From Bradysia coprophila (taxonomy: Eukaryota; Arthropoda; Insecta; Diptera; Sciaridae), in the NCBI RefSeq assembly GCF_014529535.1, contig NW_023503409.1:2294390-2358389 (forward strand): 64,000 bases of DNA, read 5' to 3'. The notes beneath the pieces were generated by a model. That model was given only the letters and a program-made list of their open reading frames with translations, was not told where the DNA came from and ran no database searches. Shown here piece after piece: positions 11,620 to 22,185 of the stretch (positions within the stretch are counted from its first letter, which is position 1; every line of letters starts with the position of its first letter). A program made the position numbers and the translations under genes.

Positions 11620-13840
11620 GAGTATGACGCGATAAATCGATTCTATATAACCTGTTCTGATAAAGCGAAAAAAATACATTTTATACCAAGAACACTACTC
11701 CATAAATTGAGAATTTTCACTTTCGTCATTCAGTTTAAGATGTTTTTTTAGGAAGTCAAAAATCTACTGTAGTGTTAGTCATACTGGTGGAGTCGTGTAG
11801 AATTTCTCTACATTTCTGGACTAATATCCAATATCTAACTGTCTCGTTAATCTACTGGACTCATAGAGTACTATTCAACCGTTCTACTTAGTCAGTCGTC
11901 TTTACAAAGTGTTTCGAGAGAACGCAGCCAACTCAATAACAATAGACAATATTAACGCAATATTGAGCCAGGAGAATTGTTATTGATTTGGTTCCCTTCA
12001 AAACAATCTGTGCTAAATCGGCTTTCAGTTAAATACTTTATTAAGGAAATGTACTTGAAGTTAGTAACCATTTACAGTCAGTTGGGAATTAGAAGCCCAA
12101 ACCAATGAAGGGTAGCTAACAGTAGTGTAGTATCGCGATTCTTGAGAGTGAAGAGAATGGTTAAGAGGAAACATCTAACTGTCCCACACCGACAAATTTT
12201 ATATTTTGTACCAGTTCTCCCAATAGCTTTTTCCATTCTAAGACTTTATAAGATATAAGACCCATCGTTTAAAATATTGTAGTGCTTACCCAATGGATGG
12301 GGGGATCCATTCTTTTATAACTAAGCTCAAACAAGAACTCTGGCCTTTTGAATTCATTTTTTATTCTTTTTAATAGGAAATTCTCTTTACATTAATTTGC
12401 TTGTTTTGTTAATCACAATCGCCCATCAATGTTTCATTTCAATTTCCATTCAAGTGTGCCGCTCCAGCAACGAATGCCTTCACCGTTTTAAATCTGTACA
12501 AAGATATGAAATACTTGATTAGCAAATGAATCTTTCTGAAAAATAGTGATCAGCTGATAAATGTGAAAAGTTGAATCCGCTGAAGGGATGCTAAGCATTA
12601 ACTGTTTGAAGTGTCGAGAAAATTCTCACAAAGTTAATTTATTTTCAATTAACTTCGATAAAAACGAATATTTCCCAATTGATGTTGCAAGAACTGAGAC
12701 TGTGCAAGTAGACATTATTACACAGGCACTTTGTCTTGCCAATCCAATTTTTTTCAATTTACCGAAAATAGAGATAAAACTTACTTCACGTTCCTAGTGT
12801 GACTATGTCCTAGATAACAAAACTGAACCGTAAGGCCAGTTCGGTCGAACACACGAATTGCTACCACTCGATTGTCTGCGATTTCAATATGTTACCAAGG
12901 GGAGGAGTGGTGACCCTGGATGATTATTAACTTTCATTTTGTAGGATCAGTTCCAACCACCCTGCATAGCATACGCTGAAGGAAATGTAGAAAGAAAAAA
13001 CATTACTGAAAATAATTTCGCGTGGTAGGTAAGGGAGGACCCTTATTTATACAAAAAAGACTTCAGAAATGTGTGATGATTTATCATAGTATATGTCGCG
13101 AGGTAGCTTCATTGGCGTGCAACGTAATCAGCATGTAATCGAAAAATACAAGCGACTAGTGTGCAGGGCCAATGCATATACTCACTAAATTTTCTCATCA
13201 TGTCCTTTTGTCAACAGCATAAATTATAGAAATTCAATTAAACTGTGAACATCATACCTTGTCATTTTCTATCGGCAGAGTGATTCCATCATCATTGCTG
13301 TGCGAAATGACTTTCTGTTCACATTTCGATTTATCATTGCCATGGTCTAGTAAAATTTAATGGGTGGCCTCGTTGCTAATATAAAAATTAGGGTTATGTT
13401 TATAAACGCAGCCGATAAAACTTTTCTTGAAATCGATAGAAAAAAATTTGAGCAACACGACACTAAAACTGACCTCATAAAAATCTGTTTCCGGCACACA
13501 GTTGACTAATTTCATTTTGTAGATTTATGATCCGCAGAGTCAAACTGAAGAGTAAATTACAGCCGGCTGCTGCACTACAATTTCATTAAATTCACAAATC
13601 CCATACGGCTCAAAATTCACAATAATCGGTTATGAGAAAATCGAGTTCTGAGCCGCCGCTTCGGTATCAGCTTTTACAAATTATTGTACTAGATCAATTT
13701 AACATTAAAATAATGTAAAAAAGTGGTAACCGTCATACAGGCTGAAAATGATCGTTTATATACTACATGCGTCGAAAACCGTACTTTTTATGTTTCAAGC
13801 ATTAAATGGTAAATGGTTCGAGGTGAATCCGAGTAAATAA
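11620..13840. other. Intergenic region, no supported gene
   Basis: Lies between the kinase gene and the 102-bp minisatellite. The frame at 12588-12797 has no recognisable domain and no matching splice context. Upstream exons of the minisatellite-encoded protein may be hidden here but I could not delimit any. Confidence 0.45.
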
Positions 13841-14275
13841 CAATCTCATCCAAATCGGCCGGACGAGCAATACCAAAGTCAATTGCATTCACAGTCAGTA
13901 TCACAGAATCGGTCGGACAAGCAAAACAGAAATGCATCTGGACAATCTCATTCAAATCGGCCGGACGAGCAATACCAAAGTCAATTGCATTCACAGTCAG
14001 TATCACAGAATCGGTCGGACAAGCAAAACAGAAATGCATCTGGACAATCTCATTCAAATCGGCCGGACGAGCAATACCAAAGTCAATTGCATTCACAGTC
14101 AGTATCACTGAATCGGTCGGACAAGCAAAACAGAAATGAATCTGAACAATCTCATTCAAATCGGCCGGACGAGCAATACCAAAGTCAATTGTATTCCCAT
14201 CAGTATCACAGAATCGGTCGGACAAGCAAAACAGAAATGCATCTGGACAATCTCATTCAAATCGGCCGGACGAGC
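13841..14275 (+). repeat. Tandem repeat of 102-bp units, about 4.3 copies, coding frame of 34 residues
   Basis: Units begin at about 13841, 13943, 14045, 14147 and 14248. Spacing is exactly 102 bp for the first three intervals and 101 bp for the last, where one base is missing near 14190. Each full unit encodes a polar 34-residue repeat containing SNRPDEQYQSQLH and SQNRSDKQNRN. The multiple-of-three period and near identity of units indicate a recently amplified coding minisatellite. The other two frames and the minus strand are also open, as expected for such a repeat. Confidence 0.85.
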
Positions 14276-14463
14276 GGCACACTACCAAACGATCCTTGAA
14301 ATACCAGCTCTTGCTGGCTAACAAAGTCATAAAGACACTTAAAAAGTCTGTCGACAACCAACCGAAGATGAAGGAGGACGACGAAAATGACGATTTACAG
14401 TCAATTCTCAACGCCGAAAAAATGTTGGAATTGGAAGGTCGAACGGCCGATGATCTACGTTAA
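13841..14463 (+). pseudogene. 3' end of a gene with polar 34-aa repeats, frame broken by one base
   Basis: The repeat frame (SNRPDE...) continues after the last partial unit into a non-repeated tail of about 68 residues that begins RHTTKRSLKYQLLLANKV and ends GRTADDLR at a TAA at 14461-14463. The tail is lysine- and aspartate-rich with alternating hydrophobics, suggesting a helical or coiled-coil C-terminus. The 101-bp fourth unit shifts the frame, so as written the repeat array and the tail are not in one frame. This is either a disabling deletion or a sequence error in a repeat. A TAA sits in frame just before the first unit, so the true 5' exon boundary is unknown. A splice acceptor could lie inside the first unit (GACGAG|CAATACC). 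I do not recognise the protein. Confidence 0.4.
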
Positions 14464-14513
14464 CAAGGATGTTGTTCCGATAATTTGTCGCTAATTAAAA
14501 TTAAAATTCAAAT

Positions 14514-14827
14514 TCAAAAATCGGTCTTTATTTTACCAAAAAAACGATTTGTAGTTACAACACCCTCTCCAGTTCTATTTCTAACGCAGCTCCCTACTTC
14601 CTTAAACCGACTGGGGCTGCAATTATCTTTCATCAAATTCAACAGCACTTCTGTCGAATGTCTTCTACTAATCGATTCGTTATTTCCATTAGCCAAACTA
14701 GTCGATGTCGACGATCTTGACGTTCCAGCTGGTTGCATGTCATCGTGATGACCATTGGCTTGGGTCGCTGGTTGAGTTGGTTTATCCCGTTGTGTGGATT
14801 TCGTCACATGGTTGACATAATAATTCT
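14514..14827 (-). CDS. Possible terminal exon, Ser/Thr-rich tail with a degenerate WW-like start
   Basis: On the minus strand an acceptor-like TCTAG at about 14828-14832 is followed by an open frame of about 103 residues ending in TGA at 14514-14516. It starts NYYVNHVTKSTQRDKP, which resembles the second half of a WW domain (YYVNH.T..TQW..P), but the second signature Trp is Arg. The remainder is rich in Ser, Thr and Asn (GTSRSSTSTSLANGNN). No partner exon carrying the first half of a WW domain was found upstream on this strand. If real, the gene converges with the plus-strand tail ending at 14463. The similarity may be accidental. Confidence 0.3.
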
Positions 14828-16582
14828 AGACATTTTGATTAATAATTAGGTTTTGTTATCGGGTACCGATTCGCAGTAAGTCATTGTAGACTCACATAGT
14901 GACACGAAATATCCCTAAAGTTAAAATTATCAACCTCTTTAGTTATAATTCCGAAGAACACAAGAAATTTAGACCATCGAATGAACATATGCAAAAGATG
15001 TACCGTATTACAATTGGTACAGTGATCCCGTATAGCGTAGTTATGTGAAGATTAGTTTGTTTTCTGTTGGTATTGTTGAGATTAATTGTGAGAAGTAACT
15101 TCAATAACCGAGGAGCTCATGTTTGACTTGGAAAATAATCTGACGAAAAAATATGCACGTAGTTATGTGCAAGGCATTGGTTATGAAAATTACCAAAGAC
15201 CTGAATTTACACGATTTACACAATTTCGCCAGTGACACAAATCGGCGATCGTAAAAACTTGATAAAATGGAACTGGTAAATTACTACTTCTTGACGCACA
15301 ATACTTTTACTTACTCAATTCATTGAAAATCGTCATGTCTGGTTGGGAGCCAGGAGATACCTAAATGAATAGAGACAAATTAATATCAGACCTATTAGGC
15401 AGCCTATTTCGAGTTTTATAAATGATTAGAGAGGGCAACATATCAAAAATTGTAGAACTGTTTGTCAGTGAAGTAGGAAATATCAAACTCCTTGTATCAT
15501 AATAGTTATTCGTTTAGCCAGAAAATTATAATTTTTTAGCCTGTAGATCTGAAAATGACACTTTTTCATACTGTTGGCCAGAGTGACGTATAAATGGTTT
15601 TTTTTAACTGGTTCACTGGTGGCTTTACTATTCGTCACAAGTGACGAAAAATAACAACATTTTATCACTAGTGACGAAAACTAACTACATTTGATCGCTT
15701 CGCTCGTTTGATAGTGACAAAAACATCCCCATTTCGCAATTTGTTGAATAAATGAATTTTTCGATGGTAAAAATGAAATCAAGTGGACTGTGTCATATTC
15801 TGGCTCTCTTTCTTTGTGAATTGCTAAACCTTCTTCTTGTGGAGATTTTCGGTGAAGTAAAAGGACTTTATTGAGCGAGAAATATATAAATTAATATATT
15901 GCATTGTCTTGAAATTTCGACGACATGAGTATCGACGATTTACTGAACTCACCGGCGTGTGGGATGCATTCCTCGCCTTCGGCTCGAAATACAACCTCCC
16001 CACACCCCTCAACAAAAAATGTCATAGCAAACAGCAATGTACTATTGTATAACTGTAAAAGTACATAAGTCTGAGCATTAGATTTGTATGATTGAAATGT
16101 GATATGTTTTTTTCGTAAAATGCGTGTTTAAGCGCTCAATATATATATATATAAAACCATTTATGCTACAAGAACTGTATGGGGGTAATGGCAAATTCTC
16201 GAAAATAAAATGCCCTTTACAGTTCTTGTAGCATAAAATACTGTTCCCGCTTCATCCATTTAAATTATCACGTTATCAGAAAATTAAAGTTATCGAAACG
16301 GACTAAAGTACATTTATAGGGTCATAAAGGCTCATTATCACGTAAATAGATGACAGTTCCATGTTTCAACACGCTTTACATCGGTTTCAACTATACCGAG
16401 TATACCGTTATAGTAATAACAGCGAGTGAGAAGCGTAAAAATTGAACACAAAGTAAATCCTTTTAAGCTAAGTACAAAATCGCAAAATTTCTTATATTGG
16501 CTAAGAAATTGTACTCGGTCTATTGTGCAATCGGTTGTACGAAATTTATTTTGAAACAACCTAAATTGTGATACCGAACAGA
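14828..16582. other. Intergenic region with short repeats
   Basis: No convincing gene. It contains direct repeats of AGTGACGAAAA near 15640-15685, a segment with GTATTTCGAGCCGAAG on the minus strand near 15978-15993, a short (AT)n run near 16140-16152, and a 20-bp inverted repeat at 16160-16237. The minus-strand frame at 15824-16015 lies in repeat-like sequence. Confidence 0.5.
16160..16237. repeat. Perfect 20-bp inverted repeat hairpin
   Basis: The left arm TTTATGCTACAAGAACTGTA (16160-16179) and its exact reverse complement (16218-16237) enclose a 38-nt loop. It could be a tiny MITE or a foldback. No small-RNA precursor features beyond the hairpin can be argued from sequence alone. Confidence 0.6.
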
Positions 16583-17581
16583 ATGGCGCTGATTAAGACA
16601 GAAGATCCGGAGCTTGCAATCATTGAAAATAAAGATCAGATCGGTTTTGTTGATGCAACGCGAAATTTTCTTTCTTGTAACGATGATATTAAGGAGGAGG
16701 AAACCATCAAAAGTTGTACCCAATCAAAGAAACAAGATGTGTCGCTTGAAGTGAACCAAAAAATTTATCTGGCCGTCAATACCAGTAAATTTGACTTCAC
16801 GCACCGAAAAGATGACAATAAGGTGACGACATTCGATCATCGCACAAACGAATCCGATTACTGTGTTGTACAAGATGCTAATAATGCGATGGTATTTCAT
16901 ATCAACTTTATGACTTCCGACCAAAATGTGACCAGACTTCGTCATCAATCGTCGATTGTTTACTATGGTCCGCAACTGAAGCCCTGCTCCATTTTACTGA
17001 ACGACTATCGGAAACCACATCAATTTGACGAAAAGAAATTTTTGGTGGAACGATCAGAATGGACCTCTGAGAACACGAAATCAAGAATCTTGCGACAGAG
17101 AATGTATCTAGCCGCAAATACCAGTGGATTCGGAATAACAAACAGAAGTGATGACAGCAGTGCTGACATTACCGACAATGAAGAAGAAATTTCCAAAAGA
17201 GATCAATCGATGGATGGTCTGCCAGAGACGTTGTCAATAGACACATTCAACCATTGGCAACAGTTATTCCCGTTGTGGTCAGACTACGATCAATGCTCAC
17301 ACGAATCTTACGAGGTTTTTCAAGATTCTAGTAACTCGCTGCTGTTTCATGTTCGCCCGAAAACAACTGACAGTCATGTATCTGACGTAAAAACGATCCG
17401 ACGTCTTCATCAATCTTCAATTTCTTACTGCGGCCCGGAACTCAAATCCTGCTCCATTCCACTTGTGGACTATCGAATTCGACATACCAAGCCGAATCCA
17501 TTGGAGAACATGGTTTTTTTTACGGAAAGACCAAAACGACCAAAACGATCATCTAAGAAATCGAAGTCACATCGTTTGTGA
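16583..17581 (+). CDS. Unrecognised 332-aa protein with an internal duplication
   Basis: A single-exon frame from ATG 16583 to TGA 17579-17581. The product starts MALIKTEDPELAI and has two related units. Unit 1 (from about residue 58) has KIYLAVNTS, VVQDANNAMVFHI, RLRHQSSIVYYGPQLKPCSI and NDYR. Unit 2 (from about residue 178) has RMYLAANTS, VFQDSSNSLLFHV, RRLHQSSISYCGPELKSCSI and VDYR. The C-terminus is very basic (RPKRPKRSSKKSKSHRL), a likely nuclear localisation signal. No membrane segment or signal peptide is seen. AATAAA lies at 17705-17710. Codon use and an intact frame of 333 codons in an AT-rich genome support a real gene. It may be intronless or a retrocopy. I know no family for the duplicated unit. 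Confidence 0.7.
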   Translation: MALIKTEDPELAIIENKDQIGFVDATRNFLSCNDDIKEEETIKSCTQSKKQDVSLEVNQKIYLAVNTSKFDFTHRKDDNKVTTFDHRTNESDYCVVQDANNAMVFHINFMTSDQNVTRLRHQSSIVYYGPQLKPCSILLNDYRKPHQFDEKKFLVERSEWTSENTKSRILRQRMYLAANTSGFGITNRSDDSSADITDNEEEISKRDQSMDGLPETLSIDTFNHWQQLFPLWSDYDQCSHESYEVFQDSSNSLLFHVRPKTTDSHVSDVKTIRRLHQSSISYCGPELKSCSIPLVDYRIRHTKPNPLENMVFFTERPKRPKRSSKKSKSHRL

Positions 17582-17988
17582 GGCTTCTGAGTGGGTAATT
17601 GGTCTCGTATGCATATCATTGAAATTTCTATTCAATTTTTTTTTATTTGAAGTTGTATTTGGTCACACAAATAGCTTGAGAACCTCGATGTAATTTAAAA
17701 GTTTAATAAAGTCCTATGGACCTGATCTGAGTTAAACATTCATTTTGTGCCTCTGCTCCTAAGTCCTGAAGAACACTTCATTGTCGACAAAAAAAAACCA
17801 ATTGTCGATAGAAAAACAATTCTGAATCTTAGAAGATGTTTTAAACAATTTTCAAGTTTTCACCAAGATCAACCAATACCTCAAGATGTTTTACCAAGTA
17901 ACCAAAAGACCATGAGTAAAAACCAGCGTTTTTCTTTAGCTCCAAGTCATTTAATTACACCTTTTTCGATTGGAATTCATAAAATTAA

Positions 17989-18959
17989 TTATTTTGGTGG
18001 CGGAGCTTCCAAAGCCTTATCTATTCCGTCTTTAGCTTTCTTAGCCCATTGCCCCAAGTAGCACGGTAAGCGATGGATGAAATATATTGTATTTTTCACG
18101 GCTTTATTATGATAGTGTGTGTAAATATAGCACAATTCACCAGATGATGGTAGTGGTGGTATCTAAAATTTTATCAAATTTACCACAAAAAGCTCAGATG
18201 AAAATTAAAAATCGCTTTTTACCTCTAACGGAATTTTAGCTCTCACGGTCTTAAGATGAGGACTCGCTTTTTGACTCAATTCGTTGTACAGAGCCGTAGT
18301 CTTTTCAGAATCGGCCCAAACATTGTAATGACGGGTGCCGTAAATTGCGCTGTACAAAATACCACCTTTCACTGCAAAGCTAAAATAATGAACAGAAATT
18401 AGCAATTGTTCCTTGTAATCTAAATTCTTAAATTAAGTAAATGCCGGTGTCATTAGCGTTAAGTTCAAACGATGAGCTGCTTATGAATTTAAAGAATGGA
18501 CCCGCAGCAGCTATATTGGGAACGTTGTCATGAAGTGCGACCTTGACATAGCAGTGTACATCATTACTTGCGCCACACTCACGAAAGATAGGTATAGTAC
18601 ACTTTTAACTAAAGGAAGTATAACTAAAGGTGTAAATTGACTCAGCCTGATTCTAAATGGGCCGATAAAAGTCTATTGTTCTTTGTTTGACTAAAAAAAA
18701 AAAGCTTTGACAATCAATCTCGAAACACGTTTTGACAGAAGTATATTATCCTTTCCATCAATTTTCTTAAATGGATCTTAGAACGGTTTTAAAGAAAACT
18801 CGCGAAATACACCGTTGATTATGCAATGTATGTCAGACCAAAAAATAATTGACAAACAACAAACGGGCAATTAATTAGGAACATTTGAATCGTTGATTCG
18901 TATCGCTGTTTGCTCGTATTTTATTTTGTTTTCCATTAAAATTACCTCAGCAAACCCAT
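17989..18959 (-). CDS. MIC13: MICOS complex subunit MIC13 (QIL1)
   Basis: Three minus-strand exons, 18959-18946, 18379-18223 and 18162-17989, give 114 aa. The 14-nt first exon (ATGGGTTTGCTGAG|gtaatt) joins in phase 2 to an acceptor at 18380, yielding MGLLSFAVKGGILYSAIYGT, a short hydrophobic N-terminal segment as in the MIC13 family. The centre has IPLEIPPLPSSGEL and the C-terminus has LPCYLGQWAKKAKDGIDKAL, matching the conserved insect QIL1 tail. MIC13 is a small inner mitochondrial membrane protein that links the MIC10 and MIC60 subcomplexes and is needed for cristae junctions. The plus-strand frame at 17747-18061 is its shadow. The gene converges with the 332-aa gene and diverges from Arp3. 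The assignment rests on motif recall, and length fits the family. Confidence 0.85.
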
Positions 18960-19628
18960 TCTAAAAACGAATTTTGATTGAAAAAAGTACAAACTCGAGC
19001 CAAAAAAAAACTACAAAACACACACAACACTGAAACGTCAAATGTAAAAAGTCATCGGCTGTCAAAATCAAATGAATAGAAAAAATGAAAAGAGTTCATT
19101 CCAGGGATGTATTCAGTAAGTGTTTTTCATTTTTATTATCACCACTCTTTCTTTGCAACATTTTTATGTACCCTTCAGATGGCTAAAATTGTCTGGAAAT
19201 AGCGTAGCACTTATACATTTGGCAGACCATCTAACTATACATTAACACGGTCTGAAATTCTGATAACTCTGCTCGTATCGTAATAATTCTCAACGGTCTT
19301 CGAAAAAAAAGTTAATTTTGAATCCATATGACTGCACCTTGTCCATTATTTGATTGAAAAAGACACATTTTCTTTATTGATACAGAAATGTCAACGCGAA
19401 ATCTTACAACTATTACCTTACAACGGACCTGGCTCACTGAAATGGATTAATTTTCGGCCGCAGATTCACTCTGTTCATTTTCTTCATTTTGAACACTCAG
19501 GGAGAATTCATGATAAAGTGAAGTGACACATTCGATTCGTAGGTGTGGTTTTTTCATCAAAAAACCCAATCAAATTCGCATTTAAAACCGTAAATCTAAT
19601 TGAAAAACGAATCTAGAAATATTCCACA
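18960..19628. other. Shared upstream region of MIC13 and Arp3
   Basis: A 669-bp gap between the divergent starts of MIC13 (minus) and Arp3 (plus). It is AT-rich and should hold the promoters and 5'UTRs of both genes. No TATA box or initiator can be assigned with confidence. Confidence 0.4.
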
Positions 19629-21506
19629 ATGTCCGGACCATTGCCTGCTTGCGTTATCGATGTTGGTACCGGGTAATTAATCAATCATAAATCGTTGACC
19701 CCCTTCAAGTAAACGAATGATGACAAATTTAGGTACACAAAACTTGGATTCGCCGGCAATCGGGAGCCCCAATTCATCATACCATCGGCTATTGCCATCA
19801 AAGAATCAGCCAAAGTTGGAGATCAGAGTACGCGTCGTATGACAAAGGGAGTCGAGGATTTGGACTTTTTTATTGGTGATGAAGCATTCGATGCATCCGG
19901 CTATTCGGTAAAGTATCCGGTTCGTCATGGTTTGGTCGAGGATTGGGATTTAATGGAACGTTTTCTGGAACAATGCATTTTCAAATATCTCCGGGCCGAG
20001 CCGGAAGATCATCATTTCCTATTGACGGAACCGCCGCTAAACACACCGGAAAATCGTGAATACACAGCGGAGATTATGTTTGAAACATTCAATGTTCCTG
20101 GATTGTACATTGCTGTTCAAGCTGTGTTGGCTTTAGCTGCAAGTTGGACCACAAAATCGGTAGAGGGAAGAACCTTAACTGGAATTGTTGTGGACAGTGG
20201 CGACGGTGTTACTCATGTTATTCCTGTTGCTGAGGGCTATGTTATCGGGTCGTGCATTAAACACATACCAATTGCTGGTCGTAACATTACGTCATTCATT
20301 CAGAGTTTATTGAGAGAACGAGAGGTTGGTATTCCACCGGAACAAAGCTTGGAAACAGCCAAAGCGATCAAAGAACGCTACAGTTACATTTGCCCGGACA
20401 TAGCAAAAGAATTCGCTAAATTTGATTCGGACTTTGCAAAATGTATGCGTCAATATGAAGGTATCAATGCTGTGACGAAGCAACCCTTCAAAGTGGACGT
20501 TGGCTACGAGCGATTCTTGGGACCGGAAATATTCTTCCATCCCGAATTCAGTAATCCCGATTTTACAACACCAATCAGCGAAATCGTTGACAATGTCATA
20601 CAGAATTGTCCCATCGATGTGAGACGTCCGCTATACAACAATATTGTACTAAGTGGCGGTTCTACGATGTTCAAAGATTTCGGTGAGTACTTTGTGGTGT
20701 GTCAAAAAGTAGAGTTTGTTTTGCAACTGAGTTTAATTTGCAGGACGTCGTTTACAACGTGATATCAAACGATCAGTTGATGCAAGACTGAAGATCAGTG
20801 AGAATTTGAGCGAAGGCCGGATTAAGGTTGGTTGAATAGCATTCAGTCGAGGAAGGATCGATTTCAGATTTTTTTACAATTTTTATTTTGCAGCCCAAGC
20901 CAATTGACATTCAAGTCATTTCACATCATATGCAACGGTATGCTGTATGGTTTGGCGGAAGTATGTTGGCATCACAGGTAAGAATTGTATACTATTTTTG
21001 ATGAACTCATTTTATAGGTGTACTCTAGTTCGATGATATATAAACAGTTAACTGGTTGTCGTAGTCAAATCTTCGGTTCACTTTTAAGATAAGTTGGATT
21101 CATCAAATGTTGGTTTGATATATGGCGGTTACATTGTGATTGTGTGTAAAAAAAAAAGTTTTCTTCCTGCCCATTATTAATGCCAACTACAGTGTCTAGC
21201 AGGGCCTATTTTTGAGAATTCTATAAAATTATGAAAATTTCGAAAAAATTGGAATTTCTTTTGGAACTTTTTTAGAGCTAAAAAAAAATTCACAAAAATG
21301 GGCCCTGATGTCAAGAAAAGTGTGTTAGTTTTATTTCCGTTCCATTTGTTTTGATCAGTCACAGAAATTCGTTAAATGCATCAAATTCACCGAATTTTCT
21401 TTCCATACAGCCGGAGTTCTATCAAGTGTGTCACACGAAAGCTGCATACGAGGAATTCGGTCCCGGAATATGCCGTTACAATCAAGTATTCGGAGCTATG
21501 ACATAA
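19629..21506 (+). CDS. Arp3: Actin-related protein 3 (Arp2/3 complex subunit)
   Basis: Five exons (19629-19672, 19733-20682, 20744-20826, 20894-20977, 21411-21506) with GT-AG introns give exactly 418 aa, the usual Arp3 length. It starts [15 protein letters not shown], has YTKLGFAGN after the first junction, [25 protein letters not shown], the phosphate-binding DSGDGVTHV at about 169-177, LSGGSTMF and a C-terminus near YNQVFGAMT. Arp3 with Arp2 forms the nucleation core of the Arp2/3 complex that makes branched actin filaments at the cell cortex. Intron 4 (20978-21410) carries a 108-bp inverted-repeat element. AATAAA signals lie at 21764-21769 and 22018-22023. The gene converges on TCF25, leaving 679 bp between stop codons. 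Highly conserved and confidently identified. Confidence 0.96.
21200..21307. mobile_element. 108-bp MITE inside Arp3 intron 4
   Basis: The ends CAGGGCCTATTTTTGAGAATT and, inverted, CAGGGCCCATTTTTGTGAATT are terminal inverted repeats. The ends resemble those of the elements at 57161-57570 and about 63603-63715 (CAGGGACTAT), so they may belong to one family. No obvious target duplication. Confidence 0.6.
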
Positions 21507-22185
21507 TTTTGGCAAAGTTCCACACAAACATTCCTACTTAACTAAACAAAAAAGGTGAATTATCGGACCTCTCAGATGTTATTTTCATTTCTTTACTTTT
21601 TCTTTGTAAAACGATTTTTTTTAGCGCCGTAATGTTCTCCCTATCCGATTTTTATTCGATAAATTAAAATTTTCTATTGAAATATAAACGCAAATTTCAT
21701 TTAATTGCAATTGAAAATGTTTCACACTTTTTCAATTGACTTTTTTATTTATTTGCAATGAACAATAAATTTATTTTGTGATTGAAAAGAGTTTCGTTTT
21801 TTTTTGTAACCGGAATTTTATCGTTAATCGATTGAAGACAAAAACAAAAATTTTGATTTCGCAATTCGTTATCGGTGTGACGAAGTTTGGCTTCGACATT
21901 GATAACATGAAAAATCAATTTCTTTGTTCTGTTTTTAAGCCGAATCGGAATTCGTTTTTGTATTTTCTTCTTTTTTTAATTTTTTTTTGTTTTGTTTTTA
22001 ACAATTAGACAAATATCAATAAACATTTTTTTTTCATTTTTTTTGGAATTTGTAATAAAATTAATTGATTTCATTTAATAAAGAACATCATCCATACGCA
22101 GAAACGGCGTTCATCTTTGCCTCTTCATTCCTCATGCCATCATTTCCATTTCTCCCCGCTATGCCCATCCAAAAATGAAAACTGT
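21507..22185. other. 3'UTRs of Arp3 and TCF25
   Basis: Convergent intergenic stretch with several T-rich runs and two AATAAA signals for the plus-strand gene. No extra gene is supported; the small frames at 21778 and 22117 are shadows or low-complexity. Confidence 0.55.

Noticed and set aside
13788-14225. Minus-strand frame with repeated DFGIARPADL, kinase-like at first sight
   Set aside because: It is the antisense of the 102-bp minisatellite; the motif repeats every 34 residues with no other kinase features.
13841-14275. Regularly spaced repeats resembling a CRISPR array
   Set aside because: The entire 102-bp unit is repeated with no unique spacers, and the genome is that of an insect.
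16160-16237. Perfect hairpin as a microRNA precursor
   Set aside because: Perfect 20-bp arms with a 38-nt loop fit a small inverted repeat better than a typical miRNA precursor, and no conserved mature sequence is recognised.
17747-18061. Plus-strand 104-aa frame
   Set aside because: It overlaps the MIC13 last exon on the other strand and has no splice or domain support.
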